Shown here: piece by piece, positions 1 through 5,598 of the stretch
Layout: every line of letters starts with the position of its first letter
Position numbering within the stretch: the stretch's first letter is position 1
NCBI GenBank assembly: GCA_964558665.1
Contig: CAZLFA010000097.1
Coordinates: 1 to 8,681, forward strand
Source: CAZLFA01 sp964558665
Lineage (GTDB): Bacteria > Desulfobacterota > Syntrophia > Syntrophales > PHBD01
Direction: 5' to 3'
DNA length: 8,681 nucleotides
Made by a program: the position numbers and the translations under genes
Notes under the pieces: generated by a model
The model's database searches: none
The model's input: only the letters and a program-made list of their open reading frames with translations
Told to the model about the DNA's origin: nothing

Positions 1-54
1 GGTGCCCTGAAGAACAGACTGACGCTTGACGCAGCGAGCAAATTTATACTATGA
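1..54 (+). CDS. Possible 3' end of an upstream gene (17 codons)
   Basis: Frame 1 stays open from the window edge to a TGA at 52-54, while both other plus frames hit stops within the first 30 bases. The last residues would be GALKNRLTLDAASKFIL. In many bacteria dnaG lies directly upstream of rpoD, so this could be the tail of such a gene, but 17 residues are too few to recognise it. If real, the promoter for the sigma factor lies inside this coding end. An open frame this short can also be chance. Confidence 0.25.
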   Translation, partial: GALKNRLTLDAASKFIL

Positions 55-55
55 T
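26..55 (+). promoter_or_regulatory. Sigma-70-type promoter for the sigma factor gene
   Basis: TTGACG at 26-31 and TATGAT at 50-55 are separated by 18 bases, a good match to the housekeeping consensus. Transcription would begin near 62. The -10 box covers the ATG at 51, so that ATG cannot be in the transcript; this supports the start at 129. Confidence 0.5.
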
Positions 56-128
56 AGTATCACTGCATCAGGTACATAACATAGACACCCTTCTGCAGCA
101 AAAAACATTTATATTATCGGGGTATAGA

Positions 129-1619
129 ATGGAGATTAATAATTCCAGTAACATGGAAACAGAGAACGGTTTTTCCGGGTCCGATGAAATCAATGATTGT
201 CTCCCCCGGGGGATCTTTTCTACCGAAGATGTTGAAGACGACTTTCTTTCAGAATCCCATATCGACATAGTCGAAACGATACAAGGGAAGGTTGGACCGC
301 ATAAGGGAAAGAATACGGACCGGGGAGAGGTTGAAAGGTCATCTTCAGAAACAACCGATAACATAGTATGGGCCTACTTAAAGGATATGGGGCATTTATC
401 ACTCCTCACATCTGATGAAGAATACCAGATAGCGATAAAAATCGAAGAAGCTGAAAAAAAGGCAAAGAATATCTTGTTTGACCTGCCGCAGGCAGTGAAC
501 GAACTCTTGGAAATAGGCCTGCAATTGAAGGACGGGACTATAAACATAGTAGACGTGATCAATGATATTGATGAAATGGACTATACGCAAAAAGATGAGG
601 AGAAATATAAGAAGAAAACCATATCCTCTATCAATACTATAAAAAGGCTTCACAAGAAGAAGGAAGAAATAAAGCGAATTCTGCCGGGAGCTGACAAACT
701 GAGCAGGAAGGAGCTTATCAATGATCTGCAGAAGATTAAAGATAAGTCAGACGGGATCGTGGTTAATCTCAAGCTTAACAAGAAGCTTCTCGTAGCGATA
801 ATCAGAAAAATCACGCAGCAGATGAAGTTCATGGCCAATACTGAGGCAAGTATCGTAAGACGGAAACTGATCGAACTCGGTGAAATTGAAAATGGACTGA
901 AGATCGTAAGGAACAGGCTCGTTCAGGCAAACCTGAGGCTCGTAATTACTATCGCCAAGAAATACCTCAACCGGGGACTGTCATTCCTTGACCTTATCCA
1001 GGAAGGTAACATAGGGCTCATGAAGGCTGCTGAAAAATATGATTATCAAAGAGGTTACAAGTTCTCTACCTACTCAACATGGTGGATCAGGCAGGCCATA
1101 ACACGGGCAATTGCAGATTGTGGACGGACTATCAGGGTACCGGTCCATATACTTGAAACCAAAAACAAGATCAGCAAGGCCGCTGTAGCCCTCTTCCAGG
1201 AATTGGGGGGGCAGCCGAACGTCGAAAACATTTCACTTAAAGCCGGACTTTCCCCGGAGAAAGTCAGAAAGATCATGAAGGTTTCCGCCGGGACTGTATC
1301 ACTGGAAACGCCTGTCGGAGACAATGAAGCCAGGCTTGGTGATTTTATCGTGGACCGAAAGGCCTCTTCGCCTTTTACGGAGTTTGTTGACAGCTCTCTC
1401 AAGGAAGAGATAGACAAAGTTCTGTCAACCCTTACCCCGAGAGAAGAGAAGATTATCAGGATGCGGCTCGGCATCGGCGAGAAGACTGATTATACCCTGG
1501 AAGAAGTGGGCGATGTCTTTGGGCTAACCCGTGAACGTATCCGTCAGATCGAGGCCAAGGCCCTGAGGAAACTGCAGCACCCCTCAAGGCGAAAGAGGCT
1601 GGAGAGCTTCCAGGAATAA
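129..1619 (+). CDS. rpoD: RpoD-like sigma-70 factor (primary or group 2)
   Basis: This is an RNA polymerase sigma subunit of about 496 residues that directs promoter recognition. I chose ATG 129 because GGGG lies 6 bases upstream and the ATG at 51 sits inside a promoter -10 box. Residues 1-75 are acidic and unlike any domain I know. Region 1.2 follows (about 77-115, NIVWAYLKDMG), then a charged non-conserved insert (about 135-255), region 2 (about 262-335), region 3 (about 340-410) and region 4 (about 424-490). Region 2 keeps the promoter-melting Trp pair (318-319) plus Gln322 and Thr325, the counterparts of E. coli Q437 and T440. Region 4.2 has the helix-turn-helix with TRERIRQIEAKALRKL. Odd points: the usual ADQAR reads ADCGR, and the sigma-finger loop is one residue shorter than in E. 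coli. It may therefore be a second rpoD-type paralogue rather than the housekeeping factor. Sigma-70 family membership is certain; primary status is not. Confidence 0.93.
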   Translation: MEINNSSNMETENGFSGSDEINDCLPRGIFSTEDVEDDFLSESHIDIVETIQGKVGPHKGKNTDRGEVERSSSETTDNIVWAYLKDMGHLSLLTSDEEYQIAIKIEEAEKKAKNILFDLPQAVNELLEIGLQLKDGTINIVDVINDIDEMDYTQKDEEKYKKKTISSINTIKRLHKKKEEIKRILPGADKLSRKELINDLQKIKDKSDGIVVNLKLNKKLLVAIIRKITQQMKFMANTEASIVRRKLIELGEIENGLKIVRNRLVQANLRLVITIAKKYLNRGLSFLDLIQEGNIGLMKAAEKYDYQRGYKFSTYSTWWIRQAITRAIADCGRTIRVPVHILETKNKISKAAVALFQELGGQPNVENISLKAGLSPEKVRKIMKVSAGTVSLETPVGDNEARLGDFIVDRKASSPFTEFVDSSLKEEIDKVLSTLTPREEKIIRMRLGIGEKTDYTLEEVGDVFGLTRERIRQIEAKALRKLQHPSRRKRLESFQE

Positions 1620-1654
1620 AATTGCCTTCCCTAAAAAACTGTTTATATTCCCTG

Positions 1655-1684
1655 CCGGTTTTATCCCGTGATCCTTAAAACCGG
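1655..1684 (+). terminator. Hairpin after the sigma factor gene, possible terminator
   Basis: CCGGTTTTA at 1655-1663 and TAAAACCGG at 1676-1684 form a perfect 9-base inverted repeat with a 12-base loop, 36 bases past the stop codon. No T run follows on either strand, so it is not a classical intrinsic terminator. It could protect the mRNA 3' end or assist factor-dependent termination. The rest of 1620-1740 shows no gene. Confidence 0.35.
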
Positions 1685-1742
1685 GGCAAAAAGGCCGCGC
1701 GCTCCATCTGTCCTTATAGATCTTTAATTTACAAATTGTTAC

Positions 1743-1771
1743 TTGAACGAAACCGGTAATAGCAATAAAAT
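1743..1771 (+). promoter_or_regulatory. Sigma-70-type promoter for the secreted coiled-coil gene
   Basis: TTGAAC at 1743-1748, a 17-base spacer and TAAAAT at 1766-1771 match the consensus well (4 of 6 and 5 of 6). The surroundings are A+T rich. Transcription would start near 1778, giving a leader of roughly 26 bases with a strong ribosome site. Confidence 0.55.
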
Positions 1772-1803
1772 ATATAACTTTATTTATGCTTAAGGAGATT
1801 GCA

Positions 1804-2313
1804 ATGAAAAATACATTACGGGTGTGGATGGCCTTTTGCTTGCTGATCGGATTTGCGGGCAACGCACTTGCGGCGGACAGCAAGGAGAATAAAGCAGGAG
1901 AAACACAATCAAAATCCAGTCCCGTCACGGGAGAAAAAGCGTCGGCGGAAAATATAAAGTTTGATGAAACAACAACGCAGTGTTTGAAAAAGCTCAGAAG
2001 TATCAATTCAGAACTGGTGGCCGCTCACCGCGAACTGTACAATTACAACAATCCTGAAAAAACCACAAAAGGAATAAGCATGGCCGATATTCTCAATCAG
2101 GAAAGTGCGTCGCGTGAAGCAAAGGAACAGGAACAAACATTGAGGAGCAAGAAGGCCAGAACGGAGGAGAAAATAAGCAATCTCCAGAAGGATGTTGAAA
2201 AACTGAAACAGGACCTGCTCAAGCACTATAATGGGGAATTGCCCAAACATGTATCAGATGCGTGGCAAACCGAAGAAGGCTACACTGCGTATAAAATTTC
2301 CAAAATCAAATAG
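1804..2313 (+). CDS. Small secreted coiled-coil protein of unknown function
   Basis: The predicted protein has 169 residues and is probably exported to the periplasm. ATG 1804 is chosen because AAGGAG (1792-1797) lies 6 bases before it and the protein then begins with a normal signal peptide (MKNT start, hydrophobic core about 7-18, likely cleavage after ALA at 23). The ATG at 1786 precedes that ribosome site. After a Ser/Lys/Glu-rich linker (about 24-50), the remainder is helical. A strongly charged stretch at about 96-142 has heptad-like Leu and Ile spacing, as expected for a coiled coil. There is a single Cys in the mature part (position 60). I recognise no family. It has its own promoter and converges on the RlpA gene, so it does not look like an operon member. 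A role in envelope structure or as a chaperone-like periplasmic protein is only a guess from its shape. Confidence 0.75.
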   Translation: MKNTLRVWMAFCLLIGFAGNALAADSKENKAGETQSKSSPVTGEKASAENIKFDETTTQCLKKLRSINSELVAAHRELYNYNNPEKTTKGISMADILNQESASREAKEQEQTLRSKKARTEEKISNLQKDVEKLKQDLLKHYNGELPKHVSDAWQTEEGYTAYKISKIK

Positions 2314-2404
2314 CGCGGTTGTATTGAAAGCGCTTCCTGACCCGGTAGAGGGCGGGAGAGATTTTTTACGTATCCGAGCGTCCTTTTCTATGCAGGCTCG
2401 CCGA

Positions 2405-3100
2405 TCAACCCTCTCCCTTTAGTTCTATTGTTTCAACCTTTACCCTTGCCAACCCTTTTCCGTAATATCCGAGCTTTTTGGCGGCGCCGGCGGAAAGATC
2501 GATGATCCTGTCGCCAGATGAAGGGTTCCGGTCGCTGGGGAAAGGCCCCCTGTCGTTCACTCGCACAATGACTGAGCGGTTGTTCTCCAGGTTCGTGACC
2601 TTCACGTGCGTCGGAAGAGGCAGGTATTTATGGGCCGCCGTCATTTGCTTCGGGTCAAAGACCTCACCGTTGGCGGTCATACGTCCCTTGTTTTGGCGCA
2701 GGGTTTCGTAGCCGTACCATGATGCTATGCCGGTTTCTTCGTAAGACTTTGCCTGCTCGACAGACATGGGATAATATCTTTTTCCTTTTACCGTGTAAGG
2801 TGCGGTCTTGACACGGCCCTTGCGAATGGCCTCCTTTGGAGGCAGGTCGTCGATCGTTTCAATATCTTCATTGACGAGTGCCCAGTCAATGGGGGCTTTT
2901 ACCACCTTGAAGGTAAATCCTCCGACCTTGTAAACGATTTTCGTTGTGCCCGCAGTGAGTTCATAAGTCCCCTTCACAACGTAGTAACCGCCTTTTACAG
3001 TGCCGGCGACCACCTTATACGGCACCTTGACAATTGAACAATTAACGAGGAAAAGGCAGATAGAGGCAGCAGAAAAAGCAAAAATGAAGCGTTGTTTCAT
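2405..3100 (-). CDS. rlpA: RlpA-like septal lipoprotein, double-psi beta-barrel
   Basis: RlpA-family proteins are outer-membrane lipoproteins; the Pseudomonas member cuts peptidoglycan lacking stem peptides at the division site. Counting from ATG 3100 (231 residues), a lipoprotein signal ends in LVNC with Cys21, followed by Ser, which favours the outer membrane. Asn before the Cys is unusual but tolerated. ATG 3100 gives the best signal peptide, although no clear ribosome site precedes it; GTG 3145 and ATG 3142 are longer alternatives in frame. Residues 24-70 are a hydrophobic, repetitive linker (YKVV-GT type). The barrel domain spans about 124-226: GIASWYG, TANGE, AAHKYLPLPT, NDRGPF, RIIDLS. 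Glu146, Asp149, His157 and Asp183 have exactly the spacing of the residues I recall as important in Pseudomonas RlpA (E120, D123, H131, D157), so it is probably an active lytic transglycosylase. No C-terminal SPOR domain is present, unlike in E. coli RlpA. Confidence 0.9.
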   Translation of the reverse strand: MKQRFIFAFSAASICLFLVNCSIVKVPYKVVAGTVKGGYYVVKGTYELTAGTTKIVYKVGGFTFKVVKAPIDWALVNEDIETIDDLPPKEAIRKGRVKTAPYTVKGKRYYPMSVEQAKSYEETGIASWYGYETLRQNKGRMTANGEVFDPKQMTAAHKYLPLPTHVKVTNLENNRSVIVRVNDRGPFPSDRNPSSGDRIIDLSAGAAKKLGYYGKGLARVKVETIELKGEG

Positions 3101-3145
3101 TATGCGCCGCAAAGCTTTACGCACCGAATTTGCCTGCGTCATCAC

Positions 3146-3393
3146 TCATATACAGGTTAGCATATTCAAGAAAGCAATAGAACAGAGCCGCTTCGGAATT
3201 ACGGAAACAGCCCCGCTCTTTATTAAAAAAAGAAATAAGATAGCTTACACTAAATGGCTTGAGAAGCATCTTTTCTGAGAATGGTCTGTCCCCTATAAAC
3301 ATGCCCGGCTCCTGTGTAATAATCCGGGTCGAAGAGTGTTTAAGCTTAAATTGAAATTAATAAAAAAAAGATTCAATTGGAGTTAATACCCTT
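3146..3393. other. Intergenic stretch between the RlpA and dodecin genes
   Basis: These 248 bases hold no convincing gene. CCCGG at 3304-3308 and CCGGG at 3324-3328 could form a small 5-base hairpin. Just past the dodecin stop, the minus strand carries a run of eight T (3362-3369 read as A on plus), which may help end the dodecin transcript although no G+C-rich stem precedes it. TTGGAGTTAA at 3377-3386 matches part of the palindrome before the PAS gene. Open frames here lack ribosome sites and recognisable protein features. Confidence 0.4.
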
Positions 3394-3609
3394 TCATTTG
3401 TCCAGCACAAAAATTACATCAAGGGTAACACGAAATCTAAGAATCGCCCCGTTTTCCACGTGAGCATATTGATCTTTCACGCGTATTCCGGTAATACCTC
3501 TCAAGGTCTTGGAGGCCCTGTGAAAACCGTTTAGTATGGCGTCCTCAAAACTTTTTTTTGAATCGGCAATAATTTCTGTTACTCGTGCAACCCTGCTTTC
3601 GGGTACCAT
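3394..3609 (-). CDS. Dodecin-family small protein lacking usual flavin residues
   Basis: Dodecins are about 65-75 residue proteins that assemble into hollow dodecamers and store or buffer flavins in the cytoplasm. This 71-residue protein has the family layout: a first strand (VARVTEII), one helix with SFEDAI and HRASKTLRGI, then two strands (GIRVKDQYAHVENG and LRFRVTLDVIFVLD). AAGGAG lies 5 bases before the ATG at 3609, a strong ribosome site. Aligning by eye to the Halobacterium protein, the flavin-stacking Trp36 is replaced by Gly41 and the contact Gln55 by Arg60. Flavin binding of the standard kind is therefore doubtful, and this may be a subgroup with another ligand. It is divergent from the alpha/beta hydrolase and is preceded by a plausible promoter. 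Family assignment is firm; ligand unknown. Confidence 0.88.
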   Translation of the reverse strand: MVPESRVARVTEIIADSKKSFEDAILNGFHRASKTLRGITGIRVKDQYAHVENGAILRFRVTLDVIFVLDK

Positions 3610-3634
3610 GTGTTCTCCTTGATGCTTTTTTCAG

Positions 3635-3663
3635 AAACTAACAAGATGCAGCCGTTGTGTCAA
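3635..3663 (-). promoter_or_regulatory. Candidate promoter for the dodecin gene
   Basis: On the minus strand a perfect TTGACA (3663-3658) is followed after 17 bases by TAGTTT (3640-3635), a weak -10 box. Transcription would start near 3628, giving a leader of about 19 bases that contains the AAGGAG ribosome site. Confidence 0.4.
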
Positions 3664-3683
3664 CAGCTTTTAGCATATCGTCC

Positions 3684-3783
3684 NNNNNNNNNNNNNNNNN
3701 NNNNNNNNNNNNNNNNNNNNNNNNNNNNNNNNNNNNNNNNNNNNNNNNNNNNNNNNNNNNNNNNNNNNNNNNNNNNNNNNNNN
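3684..3783. other. Assembly gap, 100 N
   Basis: Exactly 100 N is a conventional scaffold filler, so the true distance is unknown. The gap hides the start of the alpha/beta hydrolase and its promoter. Reading frames that seem to cross it from the left (from about 3610) carry no information. Confidence 0.95.
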
Positions 3784-4602
3784 GTGTTGTACAACGCAAT
3801 TCTTGCACGCTGGCCTGTAGCTTATGAAGAACTTGACATCCCGACCCATTTTGGAACAACTCATATTATCGCCAGCGGCGCTTTGGACTCGAAGCCCCTG
3901 TTCCTTCTGCATGGCATGACGGCGAGTGCGACCGCATGGCTCCCCAACGTTGCAGATCTCAGCAGGCGTTACCGCGTATATTCCGTCGATGTGATCGGAG
4001 AACCCAATAAGAGCAAGCCGATACTTCCGGTGAAGAACAGGAGGGAATTTGCGAAGTGGCTTGTCGAAGTGTTCGACGGGCTTGGAATAGATCGGGCCAA
4101 CATCGCAGGGAACTCGTACGGAGGATTTTTGGCACTCAATCAGGCCTCCCTTACCCCTGAACGTATTGAAAAGCTCGTTCTTATCAGTCCTGCCGCCTCC
4201 TTTGCCCAGATATGGTCTTTCTATTTCCGCCTGGTGCCTGCATTGTTTGGTCCAGACAAATTCACGTCCAGTTTCACAGAATGGATCCTGCAAGGGCTGC
4301 CATGTGATAAGGACTGTGGTGAGTTATCAAGAGTATTACAGAAACATGGGAGATCTATCAACAGGGTATTCCCTGCTGTCTTTAAGGAGAAAGAACTGCA
4401 AAAAGTCTATCATCCGACGCTCCTTCTTATCGGGGACAAGGAGGTTATCTATGACCCGCAGAAGATAATAAGGAGGGCAGGACAACTGCTTTCGAATCTT
4501 CAGGGCGAGATCGTTCCCAATGCCAATCACATAGCGGCAATGTCAAACCCGGAATATGTCAACAAGCGGATGATTAGATTTCTGGATGGTGAGCCCATAT
4601 AG
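3784..4602 (+). CDS. Alpha/beta hydrolase, 5' end lost in gap
   Basis: The 272 visible residues form an alpha/beta-fold hydrolase, probably a cytoplasmic esterase or related enzyme; the substrate cannot be told. Counting from 3784, the oxyanion-loop motif FLLHGMTAS lies at about 39-47 and the nucleophile elbow GNSYGG centres on Ser111. A Asp-bearing strand LLLIGDKEV near 217-225 supplies the acid, and the His sits in NANHIAAM near 242-249, so the catalytic triad looks complete. A lid region with Trp and aromatic residues lies between about 138 and 165. Relatives of this kind often start only a short way before the WPVAYEELDIP segment, so few residues are probably missing and the true start lies in the gap. 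The GTG at 3784 is a possible but unproven start. The gene is divergent from dodecin and convergent with the HATPase gene. Confidence 0.88.
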   Translation: MLYNAILARWPVAYEELDIPTHFGTTHIIASGALDSKPLFLLHGMTASATAWLPNVADLSRRYRVYSVDVIGEPNKSKPILPVKNRREFAKWLVEVFDGLGIDRANIAGNSYGGFLALNQASLTPERIEKLVLISPAASFAQIWSFYFRLVPALFGPDKFTSSFTEWILQGLPCDKDCGELSRVLQKHGRSINRVFPAVFKEKELQKVYHPTLLLIGDKEVIYDPQKIIRRAGQLLSNLQGEIVPNANHIAAMSNPEYVNKRMIRFLDGEPI

Positions 4603-4616
4603 GGGTATATACACTT

Positions 4617-4751
4617 ATGCCTTTAAGAATAAACAATGAAAAATATCATCCTCACTGGCCGGTCATTGTGTTGATATCCGTTGCCGCGGTTAAGCTGTTT
4701 ATACTGTACGGCTGCTATTTCTTCCGGATGCGTATGATCATTTTCAAATGA
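4617..4751 (+). CDS. Possible 44-residue single-span membrane protein
   Basis: An ATG 14 bases after the hydrolase stop opens a 44-codon frame ending at TGA 4749-4751. The start is MPLRINNEKYHPHW, then an apolar stretch of about 20 residues (PVIVLISVAAVKLFILYGCY, with one Lys near the middle), then a basic tail RMRMIIFK. This is the layout of a small membrane protein: polar head, Trp at the interface, one helix, positive end. AGGGG at 4601-4605 overlaps the hydrolase stop and lies 11 bases upstream, a rather long spacing for a ribosome site. The last 37 bases run antisense to the end of the HATPase gene. The frame could be chance; conservation in relatives would decide. Confidence 0.33.
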   Translation: MPLRINNEKYHPHWPVIVLISVAAVKLFILYGCYFFRMRMIIFK

Positions 4752-5149
4752 GTGCCCTTACCGACCTCTGAGATGATGCGAAACGTGTCAGAAAAGTTTT
4801 TCATGTTGGATAGTCCCATGCCGGCCCCGAAGCCCATGCTCCGGATCTTTTCCGTAGCCGTTGAATAGCCTTCCTTCATGGCTAATTCGATATCCTTTAT
4901 ACCCTGACCTTCGTCTATTGCTTCGATGATTACAAACTTGGGTGTTACCCGGAGCACTATCTTTCCGTGGTCAGCATAGGAGCATATATTCGTTTCTGCC
5001 TCATACGCGACTACGGCTGCTCTCCTGATCGTCTGTTTGGAAAGGTTCATGTCTGTCAGCAGTACTTTGACCTGACTGGAGATATGCCCGGCGTTTTCAA
5101 GTCCTCCTTTTACGGAGAATGACTTCTCAAAGGTTTCATGAGAAATCAC
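4715..5149 (-). CDS. HATPase anti-sigma / Ser-Thr kinase, RsbT/RsbW-like
   Basis: This 144-residue protein is a stand-alone GHKL ATPase domain of the kind that acts as a serine kinase or anti-sigma factor in partner-switching systems. The N box is AYEAETNICSYA with Glu50 and Asn54, the G1 box is DEGQG (79-83), and the G2 box is GFGAGMGL (106-113), so all ATP-site elements are present. There is no sensor, dimerisation or phospho-acceptor region. The start is GTG 5149, which overlaps the DRTGG stop by 14 bases and suggests coupled translation; AAAGG lies some 12 bases upstream. I recall HATPase-DRTGG pairs next to [FeFe]-hydrogenase or NADH-linked electron-transfer genes in anaerobes, which hints at a redox-linked regulatory or enzyme-associated role, but no such gene is present here. 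The target is unknown. Confidence 0.85.
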   Translation of the reverse strand: MISHETFEKSFSVKGGLENAGHISSQVKVLLTDMNLSKQTIRRAAVVAYEAETNICSYADHGKIVLRVTPKFVIIEAIDEGQGIKDIELAMKEGYSTATEKIRSMGFGAGMGLSNMKNFSDTFRIISEVGKGTHLKMIIRIRKK

Positions 5150-5474
5150 GTTTTTCGCCGACCTTTTCTATGCAGCCAACGATTCCCTTGGCGTAGAGCC
5201 TGCCGACGGCTTCAAAGAGGATAAATTTTGTTGTCAGAAGCGGGATTCTTAGTTCCTCTGCAAGCTGGATCGTTTCCGGTAAAGGGCGCTTTCCTCGCAC
5301 CATTATAATGGCTGCAATATCAAGAACATCGGATGTACGGACAACCTGAGGATTTGTAAGTCCGGTAAGCAGGAGACTTCCCGGTTTGGCAAAGGCAAGG
5401 ACGTCACTCATTAGGTCGGCGCCAAAGGCGGCCCTTACCTCCATGTCCAGCTGATCCTCGCCTACAATAAATTC
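5136..5474 (-). CDS. DRTGG-domain protein, 5' end lost in gap
   Basis: The visible 112 residues, after the gap at the upstream end, are a DRTGG domain, a regulatory fold also found in some phosphotransacetylases and CBS-domain proteins and thought to bind a small ligand. Recognisable blocks are VGEDQLDMEV, FGADLMSDVLAF, LLLTGLTNPQVVRT, VRGKRP and IPLLTTKFILFEAVGRLY. Stand-alone members are about 115-125 residues, so only some 5-15 residues should be missing and the start must lie inside the N run. An apparent upstream extension to 5645 crosses the gap and overlaps the secreted protein gene in another frame; I reject it. The stop overlaps the HATPase start by 14 bases, so the two products are probably made together and may interact. 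Confidence 0.85.
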   Translation of the reverse strand, partial: EFIVGEDQLDMEVRAAFGADLMSDVLAFAKPGSLLLTGLTNPQVVRTSDVLDIAAIIMVRGKRPLPETIQLAEELRIPLLTTKFILFEAVGRLYAKGIVGCIEKVGEKRDFS

Positions 5475-5574
5475 NNNNNNNNNNNNNNNNNNNNNNNNNN
5501 NNNNNNNNNNNNNNNNNNNNNNNNNNNNNNNNNNNNNNNNNNNNNNNNNNNNNNNNNNNNNNNNNNNNNNNNNN
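5475..5574. other. Assembly gap, 100 N
   Basis: A second run of exactly 100 N, again a filler of unknown true length. It separates the secreted-protein gene from the DRTGG gene and hides the DRTGG start. The 24 bases between the secreted-protein stop (5599) and the gap contain GGAAAGG on the minus strand, which may be the ribosome site of the DRTGG gene. Confidence 0.95.
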
Positions 5575-5598
5575 CATCCTTTCCGTTGATCAGGCGGT

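Noticed and set aside
2341..2367. Possible terminator after the coiled-coil protein gene: CCCG/CGGG stem then six T
   Set aside because: A stem of only 4 base pairs with 5 unpaired bases before the T run is too weak to call. A 5-base CGAGC/GCTCG repeat nearby (2375-2400) also lacks a T run.
3117..3302. 61-residue minus-strand frame between the dodecin and RlpA genes
   Set aside because: No ribosome site, no recognisable features, and codon content like non-coding DNA. The GGGGACAG word near its start recalls some transposon-associated repeats but no repeat structure is visible.
3610..3683. N-terminal extension of the alpha/beta hydrolase, reading from GTG 3610 across the gap
   Set aside because: The frame match depends on a filler gap of arbitrary length, the region holds a better minus-strand promoter for dodecin, and the residues resemble no hydrolase start.
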